A stretch of DNA of 64,000 bases from Chelonoidis abingdonii (GCF_003597395.2 NC_133771.1:143196380-143260379), one strand, 5' to 3'; positions 23,905 to 35,850 are shown, counted from the stretch's first letter. Program-made: numbers and translations. Notes: a model not told the origin generated them from the sequence alone.

Positions 23905-24065
23905 AATTGTCTGCTAATTTTTAGATGTCCAATTTAAGAAATCTAAGGCCTGATTCTTTAAAAAGTTCTTAGCACTTTCATTACAGTTTATATGGTCTAT
24001 GTCCCATTGGCTTCAGTTGCAGCTCTGAGTGCTTAGTACCCAGATATCTCAAGGTGGGCACAGCT
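23905..24065. repeat. Foldback repeat with GGCCTGATT and TCCCATTGGCTTCAG
   Basis: Left arm AAATTATCAATTGTCTGCTAA then TCTAAGGCCTGATTCTTT; right side CCCATTGGCTTCAGTTGCAG, then GTGCTTAGTACCCAGATATC. It resembles the GGCCTGATTTTCAGA-type palindromic repeat also seen at 35771 and 61105. Confidence 0.45.
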
Positions 24066-24126
24066 AGTGGCCAACTGTGAACATAATGATTTAAATGATT
24101 TGCCTAGTATCACACCGGAACTGTAT

Positions 24127-24166
24127 ATGTGTGTCTGTCTGTGTGTGTGTGTGTGAGAGAGAGAGA
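24127..24166. repeat. (GT)n-(GA)n microsatellite
   Basis: GTGTGTCTGTCTGTGTGTGT run passing into a GA run. Confidence 0.9.
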
Positions 24167-24225
24167 ATCCTATTATCCAGGGTGTCATTCAGCTGCCTAA
24201 ATCACCAGGTCAGACTTTCCCTTCC

Positions 24226-27200
24226 TGTGGTCCCTTGCTTCACTCACCTTAGTTTCCAACTTCTGCAACAAATGATGCCAGGGTATCACAGATAGCAATC
24301 TCATTCACTACACAACTCTTATTCATACTATCCATCCAAAAACTCTGTTACAGAAATATTAAGATAAAATAACCAGAGCAGAACTAAAATTCCTCACCCA
24401 AAGCCATCTTTCAGCTTGAACAGTACCTTTGTACCATGATACTAACTGTGATTTCATACCTTAATGTGTTTTGAATTTCTTTTAAGTTTAACCATAATAA
24501 CTACAACATTCTCCTAATGATAATTTACCCTAAACTTCTGAAATGTACTCTCCACCTTAACTCCATTTTCATTTAGTTATGTTCTGAGAATTACCTGTCT
24601 AATGTTATAGCACTTCGTAGAGCAAATACAGGTTCACTGACCAGAACTGCTCACAGTTTTGGATCAGAAGAACAGGGAGAGATAAATCCACAGGACGGGA
24701 ATGGGAAAAGGGTAGGATGAAGACTAGTGGAAGGTTGCTGACTAACTTTTTAAAAGTGAATAGCAATTGTTTATATTTGATTAGCGTTGTGGTTCATAAG
24801 GAAGCTTGAAGAAGAGAGTTCTAAGAAGACACTTGGAAGAAAGAGATGAAATATAGAAAACAGAGTTAGGAAGGGAAATCCACTTTTGGATGACAGCAGA
24901 AAAGAAGACATTTATGTGGGTGTGGAATAAGGACAAGAAGTATGACATCCTAATAAGCTGCTTAGTCTAAGTGAAAAGGTTGAGTGTGAATAAAAGGATT
25001 TGAGGGCAGAAAGACAGGAGGGAGAAAAGTTGTGGAGAACCTTGATGGTTTGATGGGAATAAGCAGTGGAAAGGAATTAAACATGGCTATAGTAGATGAA
25101 TTTGCAGTGGTTTGTTTCTGACAAAACAAAGCACGTGAAACAAAGTGAATTTACGTAAGATTCAGTTATTTTATACAAACAAGCTTTCATTATCATTTTA
25201 ACTAACAGCTAAAATTTGGTTGCTTTGTGAATAATATCGCTTCTGTTCAAATATACATATTTGGAAAATAATAAAGGGCAAGTTTTAAAAAATCTTCACA
25301 AGAGGTAAAATGGGTTTGTGTATGTTAGAAAAGGGGAACACATTTTTTCATGATAGTTTTCATCACAAGTTTGAAATTAGATTTTTTTTTTTTTGAGTGT
25401 AGTTATTGTTGCTTCAAAAGCTGCATTTTCTTATATTAACTGGGTAATTATATAATTAACTATAAATGTATGCGTGCAAAAGCTAGTTATTTCAGACAAA
25501 ATGTTCACATATTTTTGCCAGTGTTCTCATTAAGCCCTTTTAACCATTTAGTCTTTTTGGATTTAATGTCTGTTTATAGTCCCAGGTGAAATGATAGAGT
25601 ATATAGAAGTAAAAATATATTGCAAAGAATGTCATCAATTCAGTATGATTAGAAAAAGTTCTTTCAGATTCTCCTCATGTGAGAAGGCATTTTATGCTTT
25701 TTCCCTGCTTACAAATTAGTTCCCTCTCTCTGACAAGTACAATCCAGTCTCCAGAATATCTGACCTACAGGCAGGCAAATGACTTGTTTTCTTAGGTTTG
25801 CCTTTCTTCATTGTTGTAATTGATAGATTGCTCTGAAGGGCAAAGATATGCTTTTTCAGTGTAGTATGAACCTCCCAACAAGGCATCTTTTCTTCCTCTT
25901 TCAACTATTTTTTTTTTCTCCAAAACAGCTATTCAGTTACGTGTTTCTGGTTGGAAAGCCTGTCAAAACCTGAAAAATGCAAACTGTATAATGACAAATA
26001 AAAGAATGCTCTGAATTGAGCATAATTTTATCCTCTTTCCCTCAGATACTAGAGGTAGCAGAATAACAATTGCTAAGCTATTTTTGTGCTTTTTGCATTC
26101 TGTGTGTTTTGTATGTGTCAATCACATCTAATTCTCCTCAGTAATTCTGAAGGCCCATTACTTGTCTTTGATTTTGTCTCAATGATTTCCTCTGTCTCAG
26201 CACAGATCTATCTTTTTTTTCCACAACCTGCTGTTGCAGAACATTTGACATTGCTTTTGTACTTACAGTTTTAGTTGATTGTGTTTTAATAGACTGTATG
26301 TGCCACAGATAGACCAGGACATTGTACAAAACTTACTAATTCAGCTCAATGCATTACAAATAAAGGAAAACGTATCTAGATGAAGAGGAAAAATATTAAA
26401 ATAGGAACCATTGCAGGGGAAATAAAAAAGACAATGAAGGAAAAACTGAATTTATTGGCCATCATGCTATTTGATGTGGAAAGTCTGATCTCTAATCCAT
26501 CTGTTTCCATACCAAATTACAGTTTTATTTGGAGGGCATCAAATACAGAAGTTCACATATCTAGTAAGATGTTCCTATGGACAGTCCAGTCAGAATTTAA
26601 GCAATCCTGGGATGAAATTATTATTAATATTGAGGTCCATGTAGTGTGCGAAATGGCTCTAATTTGTTGCAATACAACAAAGGAATTTGCCCCAAACCAC
26701 TCCTTTTTAGATTTTTCAGATGGAAAAGAGTTTAACCACTCAAGTGCTGCCACCTAGTCCACTGAGAGCCTGTTCACAAGTTAAGCATTGCTTGCCTGCT
26801 GTAGATGAAATACCGCTCATTTAGCTACAGGAGCCAACTGTCAGCTGCTTTTTAAAAAGCTTCTATGTATTGTTGCCACTGCACATTCTGTTAATTAGTC
26901 AACAATGTCTTTAGAGCAATCACTTTTACAGGGACTTACCGTTTACTCTTTGCTCCCATTCCGAGTCTATAGAAACTGACATATTTCCCACAGGGTGTTG
27001 GTTTGTTATTCAAAACAAACAAGCGAGCAAACAAAAAACCCTCGTAAATTGGGAGATCTCTAATTTATTTAATTTTTAAGAGGGAACTTTTTTTTCCCCA
27101 CACAGATATGATATGGCTTCAAGATACTATATATGGAGGCTGTCAAGTTACTCTTATAGTGAAATGAAAAGTTTTAAAGGTGAGGAAGACTGTGTCATTT

Positions 27201-28280
27201 CTGTTGCAGTACTGTAGAGAGTTACGACCTGGAGTTAGCCTGCGTTTAAGGTCAATTCACTTCCATTTAAGCTCAGGTTTCTGAGACTAATCAGGGAATA
27301 TATAGCTGGCTATAAACCCATTATATTCAATCAATTTATATTTGTTTGACAGCACAAGCATAAATGTCTTTTTGCTTGCTTGTTTATTTTACATGAACTA
27401 AACACCAGTGGTTAAAAAAGAATTTGTAAAGCATATTATATGAATAAAAGAAATGTGATGGTATTACTGATGTAATGATTTTTAATATGTAATACTTTTG
27501 TTTCTGGTATTAGAATTATCCTTTACGTAAGTATGAGTTTGATTCCTACTGATAGTTGGGGAAAATGGAAGTAAGAACATCTCATGAAGTTCTAAATCTT
27601 GGATTTTGGTTTTCTTGAGGTAGTTTTGCTGTAAAATGTAGAAAATGTTAATTGTTCCTAGTAGGTGAAATTCATCCCAGTGCAGAGGACCAGCATAAGG
27701 TTTGTATTGTCATTTTAAGTTCTCCAAACAGGGCTTCAGTAGTATCTGAGTGGTTCCCAGGTCCCAGCGTATGGGCCCTGATACAGTGAGTTCTGGATGA
27801 ATGAAAAAATATTATTACAGAAGTCAGAGGGGAATGTGTGGATGTGGAAAAGAGACAATAGAGAGAGAGGGTGAAGAAGATTACATAATTTGCCGATGAT
27901 TGTCCTTTCAAAGTAGTGACTATTACATATATGAACAAGAACTGGACCTGCAGTTTTTGCTCAGGCAAAACTTACATTGAAGCTAACAAGAGTTTTGCTA
28001 ACTGAGGATTTACTGTCCTTGCAGCACTTACTGATGTTGCATCTAATGCAATCACTATTCAACAACAACAACAACCCCCAGCAATTTTTCATGCAAAATA
28101 TGTTCCAGCTAGAAAGTAACAATTTGTCTGATTCAGTGAGTTTTTTTCTTCAGCTTGGATGCGTGTACAATGATGATTGGCTCATACGCACTCCCATCTT
28201 AATTACCCATATATACTTGTTCATCAGCCTGTTCATTTATAAACCAAACCTCCAAGATGGATAAGTAAAAATAGCAAAAA
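24226..28280. other. Unassigned AT-rich stretch
   Basis: About 4 kb without a recognisable gene. The longest open frame (26380-26757, plus, 125 codons) has no motif I can name. A possible eroded palindromic repeat starts at 27666 (GTGAAATTCATCCCAGTGC), similar in wording to the one at 54736. A T12 run lies near 25382. Confidence 0.45.
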
Positions 28281-28464
28281 CTGTAGGGTAAGCTGCTAGC
28301 AGACCTGGTGCCACTTCCCACAGCTCCCATTGGCTGGGAACAGCAGACCACAGCCACTGGGAGCTGAGGGGCTCCATACCTGTGAATGCTCTAGGTAAAC
28401 AAAATGTCCCGACATGCCAGTGGCTTACCCTGATGGGTCAGGAGGCAAAGTTGACCAACCCCTG
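28281..28464. mobile_element. hAT-type MITE, outer end on the right
   Basis: Ends with TTGACCAACCCCTG at 28464, reverse complement CAGGGGTTGGTCAA, a hAT-style terminus. Inside are AAGCTGCTAGCAGACC, CTCCCATTGGCTGGGAACAG, CCACTGGGAGCTG and TAGGTAAACAAAATG, a self-complementary arrangement around GGTAAACAAA. The left terminus is worn: GTAGGGTAAGC where a longer inverted end is expected. The element at 30456 is of the same family in the opposite orientation. Confidence 0.7.
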
Positions 28465-28665
28465 CTATATTTTAAAAGCTGGCATCAGAAGAAACACTCA
28501 AAAGTTTGGCTAGCATTATTTTAATGTAATCTAATGAAAAACCTGTTGTTGTTATATACAATAATATATTATAATAACTGAACAAATATGTATTTGCCTT
28601 CAAAATTACAGTCAATATTTAAAATCAGTAAATGGATATTTAAAACAATGAGACTTTAAAAAGTC
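28465..28665. other. AT-rich flank or 3' UTR of transposase relic
   Basis: Very AT-rich, with no coding content. It lies directly downstream (minus strand) of the transposase stop codon and may be the 3' non-coding part of that element; I see no inverted terminus. Confidence 0.4.
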
Positions 28666-29982
28666 TTAAAATCCTTCAAAGTCTGAATTAGTCTCTGATT
28701 CACCAAACAGTTCATTAAACTCAGCTCCTGCATTGTCATCATAGATGTTGGTAGTGTCATCTTCAGACTCAGATTCCTTCTCATCATCAGTCTCTGTTAT
28801 GTCATCATCAAATATGGCATAATCTTCTGACCCGTCGAGTGCATTGCTGATACAACATTTCTTAAATGATTTTTCTATCATTTCCGAGGGAATGGACACC
28901 CACACATCCTTGATCCACCAGGCGACCAGATTGATTTCAGGCTTCATAAGTTTCCCACACTTTGTCAACCTTGCCATGCCTAGCCCATCCATTCAGACCA
29001 CATTTTGTGTAGCCTTTGTTTAAAGGGTTTGTTCAGGCAGACATCAAGCGGCTGTAGAACTGAAGTTAAGCCTCCGGGTATTACAGCCAAAGTAGTTTTC
29101 ATATTTTTGGCCACATTTTTCACCTCATCCGTCTTGTGTGCCCTGACCATGTCCCAAACGCGCATAGCAGGTTTCTTGAAAAGTGCTCCTGGTCTTTTAT
29201 TCCACACTTTTTCCAGCCATTCAATATTCCCACTTTCATCCGTCCAGCCCTTTTTGTGTGCAGTATGATGACACCAGTAGGAAATTTTATGTTTTTAAGC
29301 AAGGTTTTTCTTTTAAAAATAACAGGAGGGAGCTTTGATCCATTTGCTAAACATGATAAAACCACCATAAAATGGATTTTTTTCCATGGCCAGTGATTTA
29401 ATTAAAACTGTTTTTTCACCAACACTGGTTATGATTCTGTTGCTCAGGAGATCGAATGTCATTGGTGTTTCATCCATATTTCCTATATGTGACAGTTCAA
29501 ATGCATTTTTTTTTGATATTTTATAATAAACCTTTGGAAAGATTAAATTTTTTTTTCCAGATCTCTCGGCAGCTTTTGCACTATCTTTGTTCGCTGACAA
29601 ACACAGATACTACGACGGTTCGTGAAGCGAGTACACCAACCCGCTGATGCGACAAACATTGATGACTTTACTGACTTATATTTGTCATCTTTCGACATTT
29701 GCAGAGCACGCAGATGAATTCCAGTTCTAGTGGCAATATACCTATTTTGTCAACATTCAACAGCCTGATTACTGAGATCTTTCTTCAACTCAGGAAATGA
29801 AGAGCACCCCGTTGGACATTTTTTCTTGCTGCTTGGCATGTCTTTTAGTGTTTTGTTTACATTCTCTTACTTCTCATTGATACAGAACTCACGAGCAGTG
29901 GCACAATAATTTTCTTCTGCATATTCAACTACTTTAAGTTTGAATGCTGTGTGATAAGCAGATCTTTTTCTTTGTTGTTCAT
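28666..29982 (-). pseudogene. pogo/Tigger-type DDE transposase, broken
   Basis: Transposase of the Tc1/mariner superfamily, pogo group, of the kind domesticated in POGK. In minus-strand order: about 29870-29980, an N-terminal DNA-binding region with FKLKVVEYAEEN (Brinker/CENP-B-like helix-turn-helix); 29456-29313, MDETPM, the first catalytic Asp; 29368-29120, VVLSCLANGSKLPPVIFKRK; about 29140-29170, VWDMVRAHKTDE, the second Asp; about 29045-29110, VIPGGLTSVLQPLDVCLNKP, with the third Asp. After that, FKKCCISNALDGSED and an acidic C-terminus end at 28666. All three acidic residues survive, but the reading frame changes at least three times and stops interrupt the N-terminal third. No inverted repeats were found at either end, so the element's limits are unknown. 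A dead copy. Confidence 0.9.
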
Positions 29983-30455
29983 TTTAAATACTAGTATGAA
30001 AATAGATTATTATTATTGTAGTTATGGATTTTGTAGGACTTTATATCGGAATGTCACCTGCTTTATCACTGTTAAATTATTATTGTTCTTTGTTTATTTC
30101 AAAGCAACCCTGTAGATTGGCATGTTTGTGGGGATAACAAGCTATTTCAATTTTATTAGAGATTCCATTGATTTTGCATATTATATTTTCTTATTGGCTC
30201 GAGACTTATGAGGTCCATTGGTAGAAATGCATGAAGAGATCAAATTACACTGTAGTGGACTGACACCAGTGCTATAGTACTATCGTTCATTGTATTTTTC
30301 TGATTGGCTTGTAAGGCACAGGATTTTGTGAAATGCATGGGTCAAATGTCATGCAGAACTGCAGCACTGCTCTTTTGGTATTCCTTTCAAGCCAATCTAG
30401 ACCACTAAACAAAGCCTTTGCAACTTTAAAAGGCTGCAGTATTGACATCAATAAA
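29983..30455. other. AT-rich, possible 5' region of transposase relic
   Basis: No coding content. TTGGCTCGAG...GAAATGCATG (30195-30232) and TTGGCTTGTA...GAAATGCATGG (30305-30341) look like two loosely similar blocks about 110 bases apart, perhaps part of the transposon's 5' non-coding end. Confidence 0.35.
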
Positions 30456-30640
30456 TAGGGTAGCAAACTTTGGCTCCCGGCCTGTCAGGGTAAGCTGCTG
30501 GCGGGTTGGGATGTTTTGTTTACCTGGAGCGTCTGCAGATGTGGAGCCCCTCAGCTCCCTGTGGCCATAGTTCACCGTTCCCAGCCAGTGGGAGCAGCAG
30601 ACAGTGGCATGCCTGCAGATGCTCCAGGTAAACAAAACAA
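30456..30640. mobile_element. hAT-type element, outer end on the left
   Basis: Begins TAGGGTAGCAAACTTTGGCT, then CCCGGCCTGTCAGGGTAAGC, GTTTGTTTACCTGGAGCG, CAGCCAGTGGGAGCAGC and CAGGTAAACAAAAC. This is the same family as 28281-28464, but inverted, so the outer termini of both face the transposase relic between them. The right terminus is missing; beyond about 30640 the sequence is unrecognised and AT-rich. Confidence 0.65.
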
Positions 30641-32678
30641 CAATGTATTAAATACTCAATTCAATGATTCCATAGAGTTTAAAATCATCAAATTTTGGTG
30701 TAGAACTATTTATAAGCTGACTCCCTGCTCTTTGATGCGTCACTTTTTTACCAAAAATATTCGGTTTATGAATGAGTATATATGGTACTTATGAAGATAA
30801 AATTTCAGAATACTGAAGGCTACTATATGATATAAGGAAACCTTTGCAGATCAGCCTAATGGGAAATTAGTCAGTCTCTTAAGACCACCCAAAGTATCTC
30901 CAAATGTATTGATTCCAGTTCCACCTTTGTTGGCAATACATCTCTGTTAACTGGCCTATTTTTGTTGATTCTTTGAAAGACTTAAAACAGACATCCTATG
31001 CTGTAATTCATAGTGGATCAAAGTGATTTACTATTGTGTTAATATGTTTTAAGAAGTATGTAGAAAAGTTGTTGTTTAAAACTTCACACTAACACACATC
31101 ACACCACAGTACGTGAGGTACTGTAATACTTTTTTTTTTTTAAATTCTAAGCAATATTAGGCAATATTATGATATTTTACATACCTTATTTTGGTAACTA
31201 TTGGCAAATGCTGACTTCATAATAGTGGCCGCTATATTATAATTCTGATTTTAAAATACATAGCATGTTCCATTAAGAGCAGGACATGCTAATGTTCACT
31301 GTTTGAGAAATGCTGAAGCAAACAAATTTACTATTAAAATTGTCAGGCAATGTCAGTTCTTCATAGCCTGCTTTTTATGGAATATAATAGGCTTTCATTC
31401 TATTCTTCAATGGACCCGCCCGCAAAAGAGTTCAGCAACCCATGGATTAATTATGTCAAAAGGCATGTTTCTAGTTGACTTGTTTCTTCTGCTTTTTGTT
31501 TCTTTACTTAATTTTCTTTAAAATCCTTCTGAATGCTTCCATTGTTTTACATACACATCTCTGGCTGTGCTCTCAAACCCCTGGGAATGCTTGCCTGAAA
31601 ACGACTTCTTACTGAATCAGGACCTAAGAAAGCTTTAGCTGATTATATTGTACTTCAGAACCGGTAAAGGAGTCTTGTAGTAAAGGTGGAGAATCTCACA
31701 AGGCTTTGTGTTGTGAAATATACCAGACCATGGAAAAACAAAATTTTCTTAAATGGAAAAAAAAAGTTTTTAATTTTCTGGGCATACAATTATTTTGTTT
31801 TCTTAAGTAGAATAACATTAGTGAAAAAAGAGTAAATACAAACTAAAACATTTTGTATGACATTTATAATGCTTGCAGTGGTCTTGCCTTTGATCCTCAT
31901 TTTAGATGTGGAATTCTGTTAATTAAAGAACAATAAGTTAAACTTTTGCTGCTAGTTGTGCATTACCAGGTCTAAGATGTAATCTGCCTCATTATTCTAG
32001 TTGACATATTGTCAGGGTCTAGTCCATTATAACCAATGAGGGAAATCATGAGTAGAAGATGGCTCAGAGCCATACTTCCCAGAAGGAGTTGCAGAGGTTA
32101 TTGTGCCTCAAAAAGGAACAGGGCTTCTCATAGGTCTCAGATATATAAGGTATCATGACCTCTGCATCCCTTTCTCAGAGGGTACAGTATGCACTCTCAT
32201 CCGCATTTAACCAATCTGATGACTGATGCAGGGTGGCAGAGCCATGCCTCTTCTTGCTTCCTGATCCTCTTGGGGGTAGTTACTGTCCCAGGAAGCATAA
32301 TCAGGGAGCAGTAGCTGCACTCATAAAAATGAATTGGGACTAGCTCATGTCTGGGGGAAGGACACTGAGGAAGTTTCTCTGTCCTACCCTCATTGTGTAT
32401 TTGCAAAGGGGCCACTACTACCTAAATATATTATGTTCCACTCCTCCTCGTCATGGTTTCTGACCAGCTTATGATAATTGTTTGTTTGTCTTGTTATGCC
32501 AGTGACCCTGTTATCTTATCCATGAGATATAATGCATGCTTCAATCTATAGTAAAGCTCTAGAGAATGGACGATTTGAAAGGGAAACTCCAACACCAACA
32601 GAGACTCAGTGTTTGTTGGGCCTCATGGGAATATCCTAGGAGTGGTCTTGAGAGGAAAAGAATGAGAGGCTTTTAGTG
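30641..32678. other. Unassigned AT-rich stretch
   Basis: About 2 kb with no recognised gene or repeat end; 31990-32460 is somewhat GC-richer. Confidence 0.4.
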
Positions 32679-32686
32679 ATCACATC

Positions 32687-33139
32687 TAGAGCTGGTCGGA
32701 ATTTTTTTGGCCAAATATTTTTCAGCAGAAATGCTTATTTGTCAAAACTGAAACTTTTTTTGAAACCATTATTGGTTTAAATTTAAAAAAAAAAGTCCTT
32801 AGGAAGATTTCAAAAATGCAGGATGGGATTTATGATCAAAACCAGACAGAGCAAGTGTGTGAATAATTTACTCCAGAATAGCCAATAGCTTGGTGGTGTG
32901 TGTGAGACACAGGTTCAAATGCTTATTCTGCCTGATTTGGAGCTGGGACTTGAATAGAGGTCTTCTGCATCCCAGGTGAGTGTCATAACCACCGGGGATT
33001 TGGCTATTCTGGAATCTCTCTTGTGAATTTTTTCATGGACAAGGGAAGACCTCTGTTTCTTCCCATTGCAGAATAAAGACAAAAGTTGAAGCCTCAGTGT
33101 TTTTCATGAAATAGAATTATTGTTTTCCAGCCAGTCTTA
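32687..33139. mobile_element. hAT MITE with perfect 8-bp target duplication
   Basis: The left end TAGAGCTGGTCGGAA and right end TTCCAGCCAGTCTTA are inverted copies with three mismatches. ATCACATC occurs immediately outside both ends (32679-32686 and 33140-33147), an exact 8-bp duplication diagnostic of hAT. The element is 453 bp with no transposase. Its centre is a separate palindrome with tRNA-like promoter boxes on both arms. Confidence 0.9.
32872..33013. repeat. Head-to-head tRNA-like palindrome
   Basis: Arms start TCCAGAATAGCCAA and end TTGGCTATTCTGGA, exact inverted copies. The left arm (plus) has an A-box-like TAGCTTGGTGG (32886-32896) and B-box-like GGTTCAAATG (32912-32921). The right arm, read on the minus strand, has CGGTGGTTATGACACTCACC (A-box region) and TATTCAAGTCC (B-box-like). 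The arms resemble two tRNA-derived units joined head to head. Confidence 0.6.
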
Positions 33140-33147
33140 ATCACATC

Positions 33148-34879
33148 ACTTTTATGGGGGGGAAATGACCAAGGAATGGAAAGATGTGTTGGAGATGAGC
33201 AAGGTATCTTAGGGGGAAGGGTAAAGAAAAAGAGCTAGAAAGGATAGTGAGAAGGAACAGATCACCGTAAATTCTCGGAATTTGGCTAAAATCAATTTTT
33301 TTCGCATGTACTGTTTTTAATGTGATTGCTTATGCTACCGACCTATTTTCAAAGCTTTCTTTCTTTCTGCACTGCAGATATTTACGGTTCTTTAAGTTTT
33401 GCTTGTTTCATTAATGTGGCACTTGAGATCTGACAGAAAATATGTGCACTCTGCAGCACCATTCTAGGGAGCCCAGTAGGCCATATGGTAAAGACAACCA
33501 ACATAATGTGAAGAAGATTGGAGTTTCCTCCTTTTTTTGTCTGCAGGCTATTGTGTTTTCTTCCTTTCATTACTAAATCCCTGTCAGAGGAACAGCTGTA
33601 ACAATTTTACAACATGTTGCTCTGACTCCTGTATACCTATAAAATATTTTCTGTACAGTATTGTTGAAAATAATTGGATAAAAGTGAAATGTTGAAATTA
33701 ATTCACTCTGATTTCCTTCATGGTCAAGAACTGAATTGTTGCCGTGCTCATGACAGATCATATTTCTTATGACACATCAAATTAAAGTGAGGCAAACAAA
33801 CCCATTGCAAAGTGGGCAGTGTCCACTGAATTGGATTAATTTTAGATGCTGGACTACTATCCAATAAAAAGTCCCTAGCAATAGAATGTATACTATGGTG
33901 TTCCTAGTGTGTCATTTTCATCTGCAGAGCATAAAATGTTGATGGAGAATTGCATGTTGATAAATGAATATATCGGATATGCTTATCCAGCTGTCTTCAT
34001 TGTGAGTCAGTTTATTCATACCAAGAATAACAGCAATTCAGGGACTGAGATTAAGAGGCATAAAACCCCACAAATCTCATAACATTAGTGGAAACTGAGG
34101 GCTTTTAGCACTGTGCAGGATTGAGTTCGTATTTAACAACATTCGCTATGAACGAGAGATGTGTGGAAGCTGCAAAATCAGATTAGGCTCTGGATTTTGT
34201 TTGGAAATATATCCATGTACATGTGGAGTAGCTGTCCAATCACTTTGGGTCCCACATGAAGTTCTCTAACTTGGTCCTGGCCTGGATGTAGCTTCCCTTT
34301 CTAGCAACACCTGGAATGCCAATGCCGTATGAGAGGTTTCAGAGTAGCAGAAACAGCAAATATTGGTAGGAAGCTATTGATATTATTCCATATTGTTCAT
34401 ATTCCACTTTCAAATCTGTGCAGGCCTGTTAGTGTTGTTGGACAACGTGATTTGGATTTCAAAGATGTTGCTAAGAAGTGTGCACTCTCTCCTCTCCCCC
34501 GCATTCCTTTTCCTTTGTTTCCTCTCTTAGGGTCTTCTAACTTTGTTCCAACTCCTTTCTTTATCTACTTTGTATCTTCCAGTCTTTGTTACCTATAGTG
34601 TGTATTTCCTATATACCCTCTCTAATCACTTTTCTTCACTCTCTCTTTCTCAAAGCCTGATTTGGCCAGTCTTTTTTTCTGGTACTTACACGATTTGCTA
34701 TGTCTCTCCATCATCACTCCCACTGTATACAGTCTCTAATGCCAGTAACCCAAGGAGAAATCCTTATCTTATTTGGCATAATAATAAGAGGACCATGTTC
34801 TGTTGTGCTAGTGCAGTTTTAACATGCAGTGCCAAACCTTAGATCACATTCTTGTAATATTTTGTATTTTATTGGACAG
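33148..34879. other. Unassigned stretch
   Basis: No gene recognised. 34470-34700 is pyrimidine-rich. GGTTTCAGAGTAGCAG at 34333-34348 is a 16-base word found at the ends of a common reptile retroelement, but nothing else around it matches. Confidence 0.4.
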
Positions 34880-35190
34880 AGCATTACAATGAGACCCAGG
34901 AACCATAGACTTCTAATCCTGACTCTGACACAAACTGCTTTTGTGAATTTGGACAATCCATTTGCCAATTGTTGTGTCTTAATATCCTTATCTATAAAAC
35001 AGGGATTCTTCTGTCATATGGTGGTTATGAGGATGAATTAGAGCCAAAGTCTGCCCTTGAATTAGTGTACACATCTCCTCTCCTATTTACCTTACTGGGA
35101 GTTGTGCATGCTGCACATCTAAATTTAATATTTGGTCCTTAATTTCTGTACATCACTCTTAAGAAAGTACTATACAAATACTAAATGTTC
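34880..35190 (+). repeat. MIR-like CORE-SINE
   Basis: Plus-strand order as in MIR: AATCCTGACTCTGACACAAAC, GTGAATTTGGACAATCC, TTAATATCCTTATCTATAAA, ACAGGGATTC, TGGTGGTTATGAGGATGAATT, then near 35160 AAGAAAGTACTATACAAATA, the LINE-related 3' tail. A stretch near 35045-35140 does not fit and may be an insertion. Confidence 0.7.
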
Positions 35191-35360
35191 TTATTAACAT
35201 TCATAACTTTTTTCCAAAAGATTTCCAGGGTAAATTCTAAAATTCACCAAGTTTGAGTGTAGTTTGTTCCATTTTCCCTAGTGCCAAAACATTTTGGCTC
35301 AGGTCTGTCTCTATCACTGTTCTGTTTTTTTTTACTGTTATGAATATGGTAGAAGGGTCT

Positions 35361-35464
35361 GGGCCTGCAGCATGATGAGATCCTTGTCCAATTTGCAGAG
35401 TCCCCTCAATTCCACTGAAGTCAACATAAGTTGAGGGCGTCCAGCACAGTGAAGGATCATGCCC
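35361..35464. repeat. Foldback palindrome, GGGCCTGCAGCATG type
   Basis: Starts GGGCCTGCAGCATGATGAGA and ends CAGTGAAGGATCATGCCC, with a CCACTGAAGTCAACATAAG centre. Eroded inverted arms. Confidence 0.6.
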
Positions 35465-35770
35465 TAATTAATTGCTGTCTTTCTCTTTTTCTTATCGTTT
35501 TCTTTCCACACTGGCTATCTTCTTGTATTTAATCATTACAGCGTACAGGTACATTGTTGATTTAGGGTTTTTTATTTGTCGAGATATCCTACACCTGACT
35601 CTAAGGCTAATATGTATAATCATTTCAATTTATGTCTTCCACAAAGAAGCTAGGGCTGGAATCACTATTGAAAGTCAGACTCCTAATTTCCTTAGCTCCT
35701 TTGAAAAACCCAGCCTATATAAATAATCAGATAAGACAATAGCAATATTGTTTTCAGTGTGTGGATATAT

Positions 35771-35850
35771 AGCACTTTGAAAATCAGGCCTCCTTTAAGG
35801 TGTCTCAATTTAGGCTCCCCAAATCACTGGTCATTTTAGAAAAAAATTGA
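35771..35850. repeat. Half of a TTTGAAAATCAGGCC foldback repeat
   Basis: AGCACTTTGAAAATCAGGCC, then AGGTGTCTCAATTTAGG and AAATCACTGGTCATTTTAG follow the order of one arm of a palindromic repeat related to the 61105 copy. Confidence 0.55.

Larger units (their letters stand above)
23855..24225 (-). repeat. MIR-like SINE, interrupted by a foldback repeat
   Basis: GTATAATCCCTGTTTTACAG at 23857-23876 and GATTTGCCTAGTATCACACC at 24097-24116 are consecutive parts of a MIR-type SINE in reverse orientation. The 200 bases between them hold a palindromic repeat (23905-24065), which suggests that the palindrome inserted into the SINE. Confidence 0.5.

Noticed and set aside
26380..26757. 125-codon plus-strand frame
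   Set aside because: No motif, no splice signals I can justify and no homologous family that I recognise; chance frame possible.
28281..30640. Single hAT element split by the pogo-type transposon
   Set aside because: The outer termini of the two hAT parts face each other, the reverse of what an insertion into one element would give.
34333..34348. GGTTTCAGAGTAGCAG as the end of a Penelope-type retroelement
   Set aside because: Only 16 bases match; the continuation on neither side agrees with the element.
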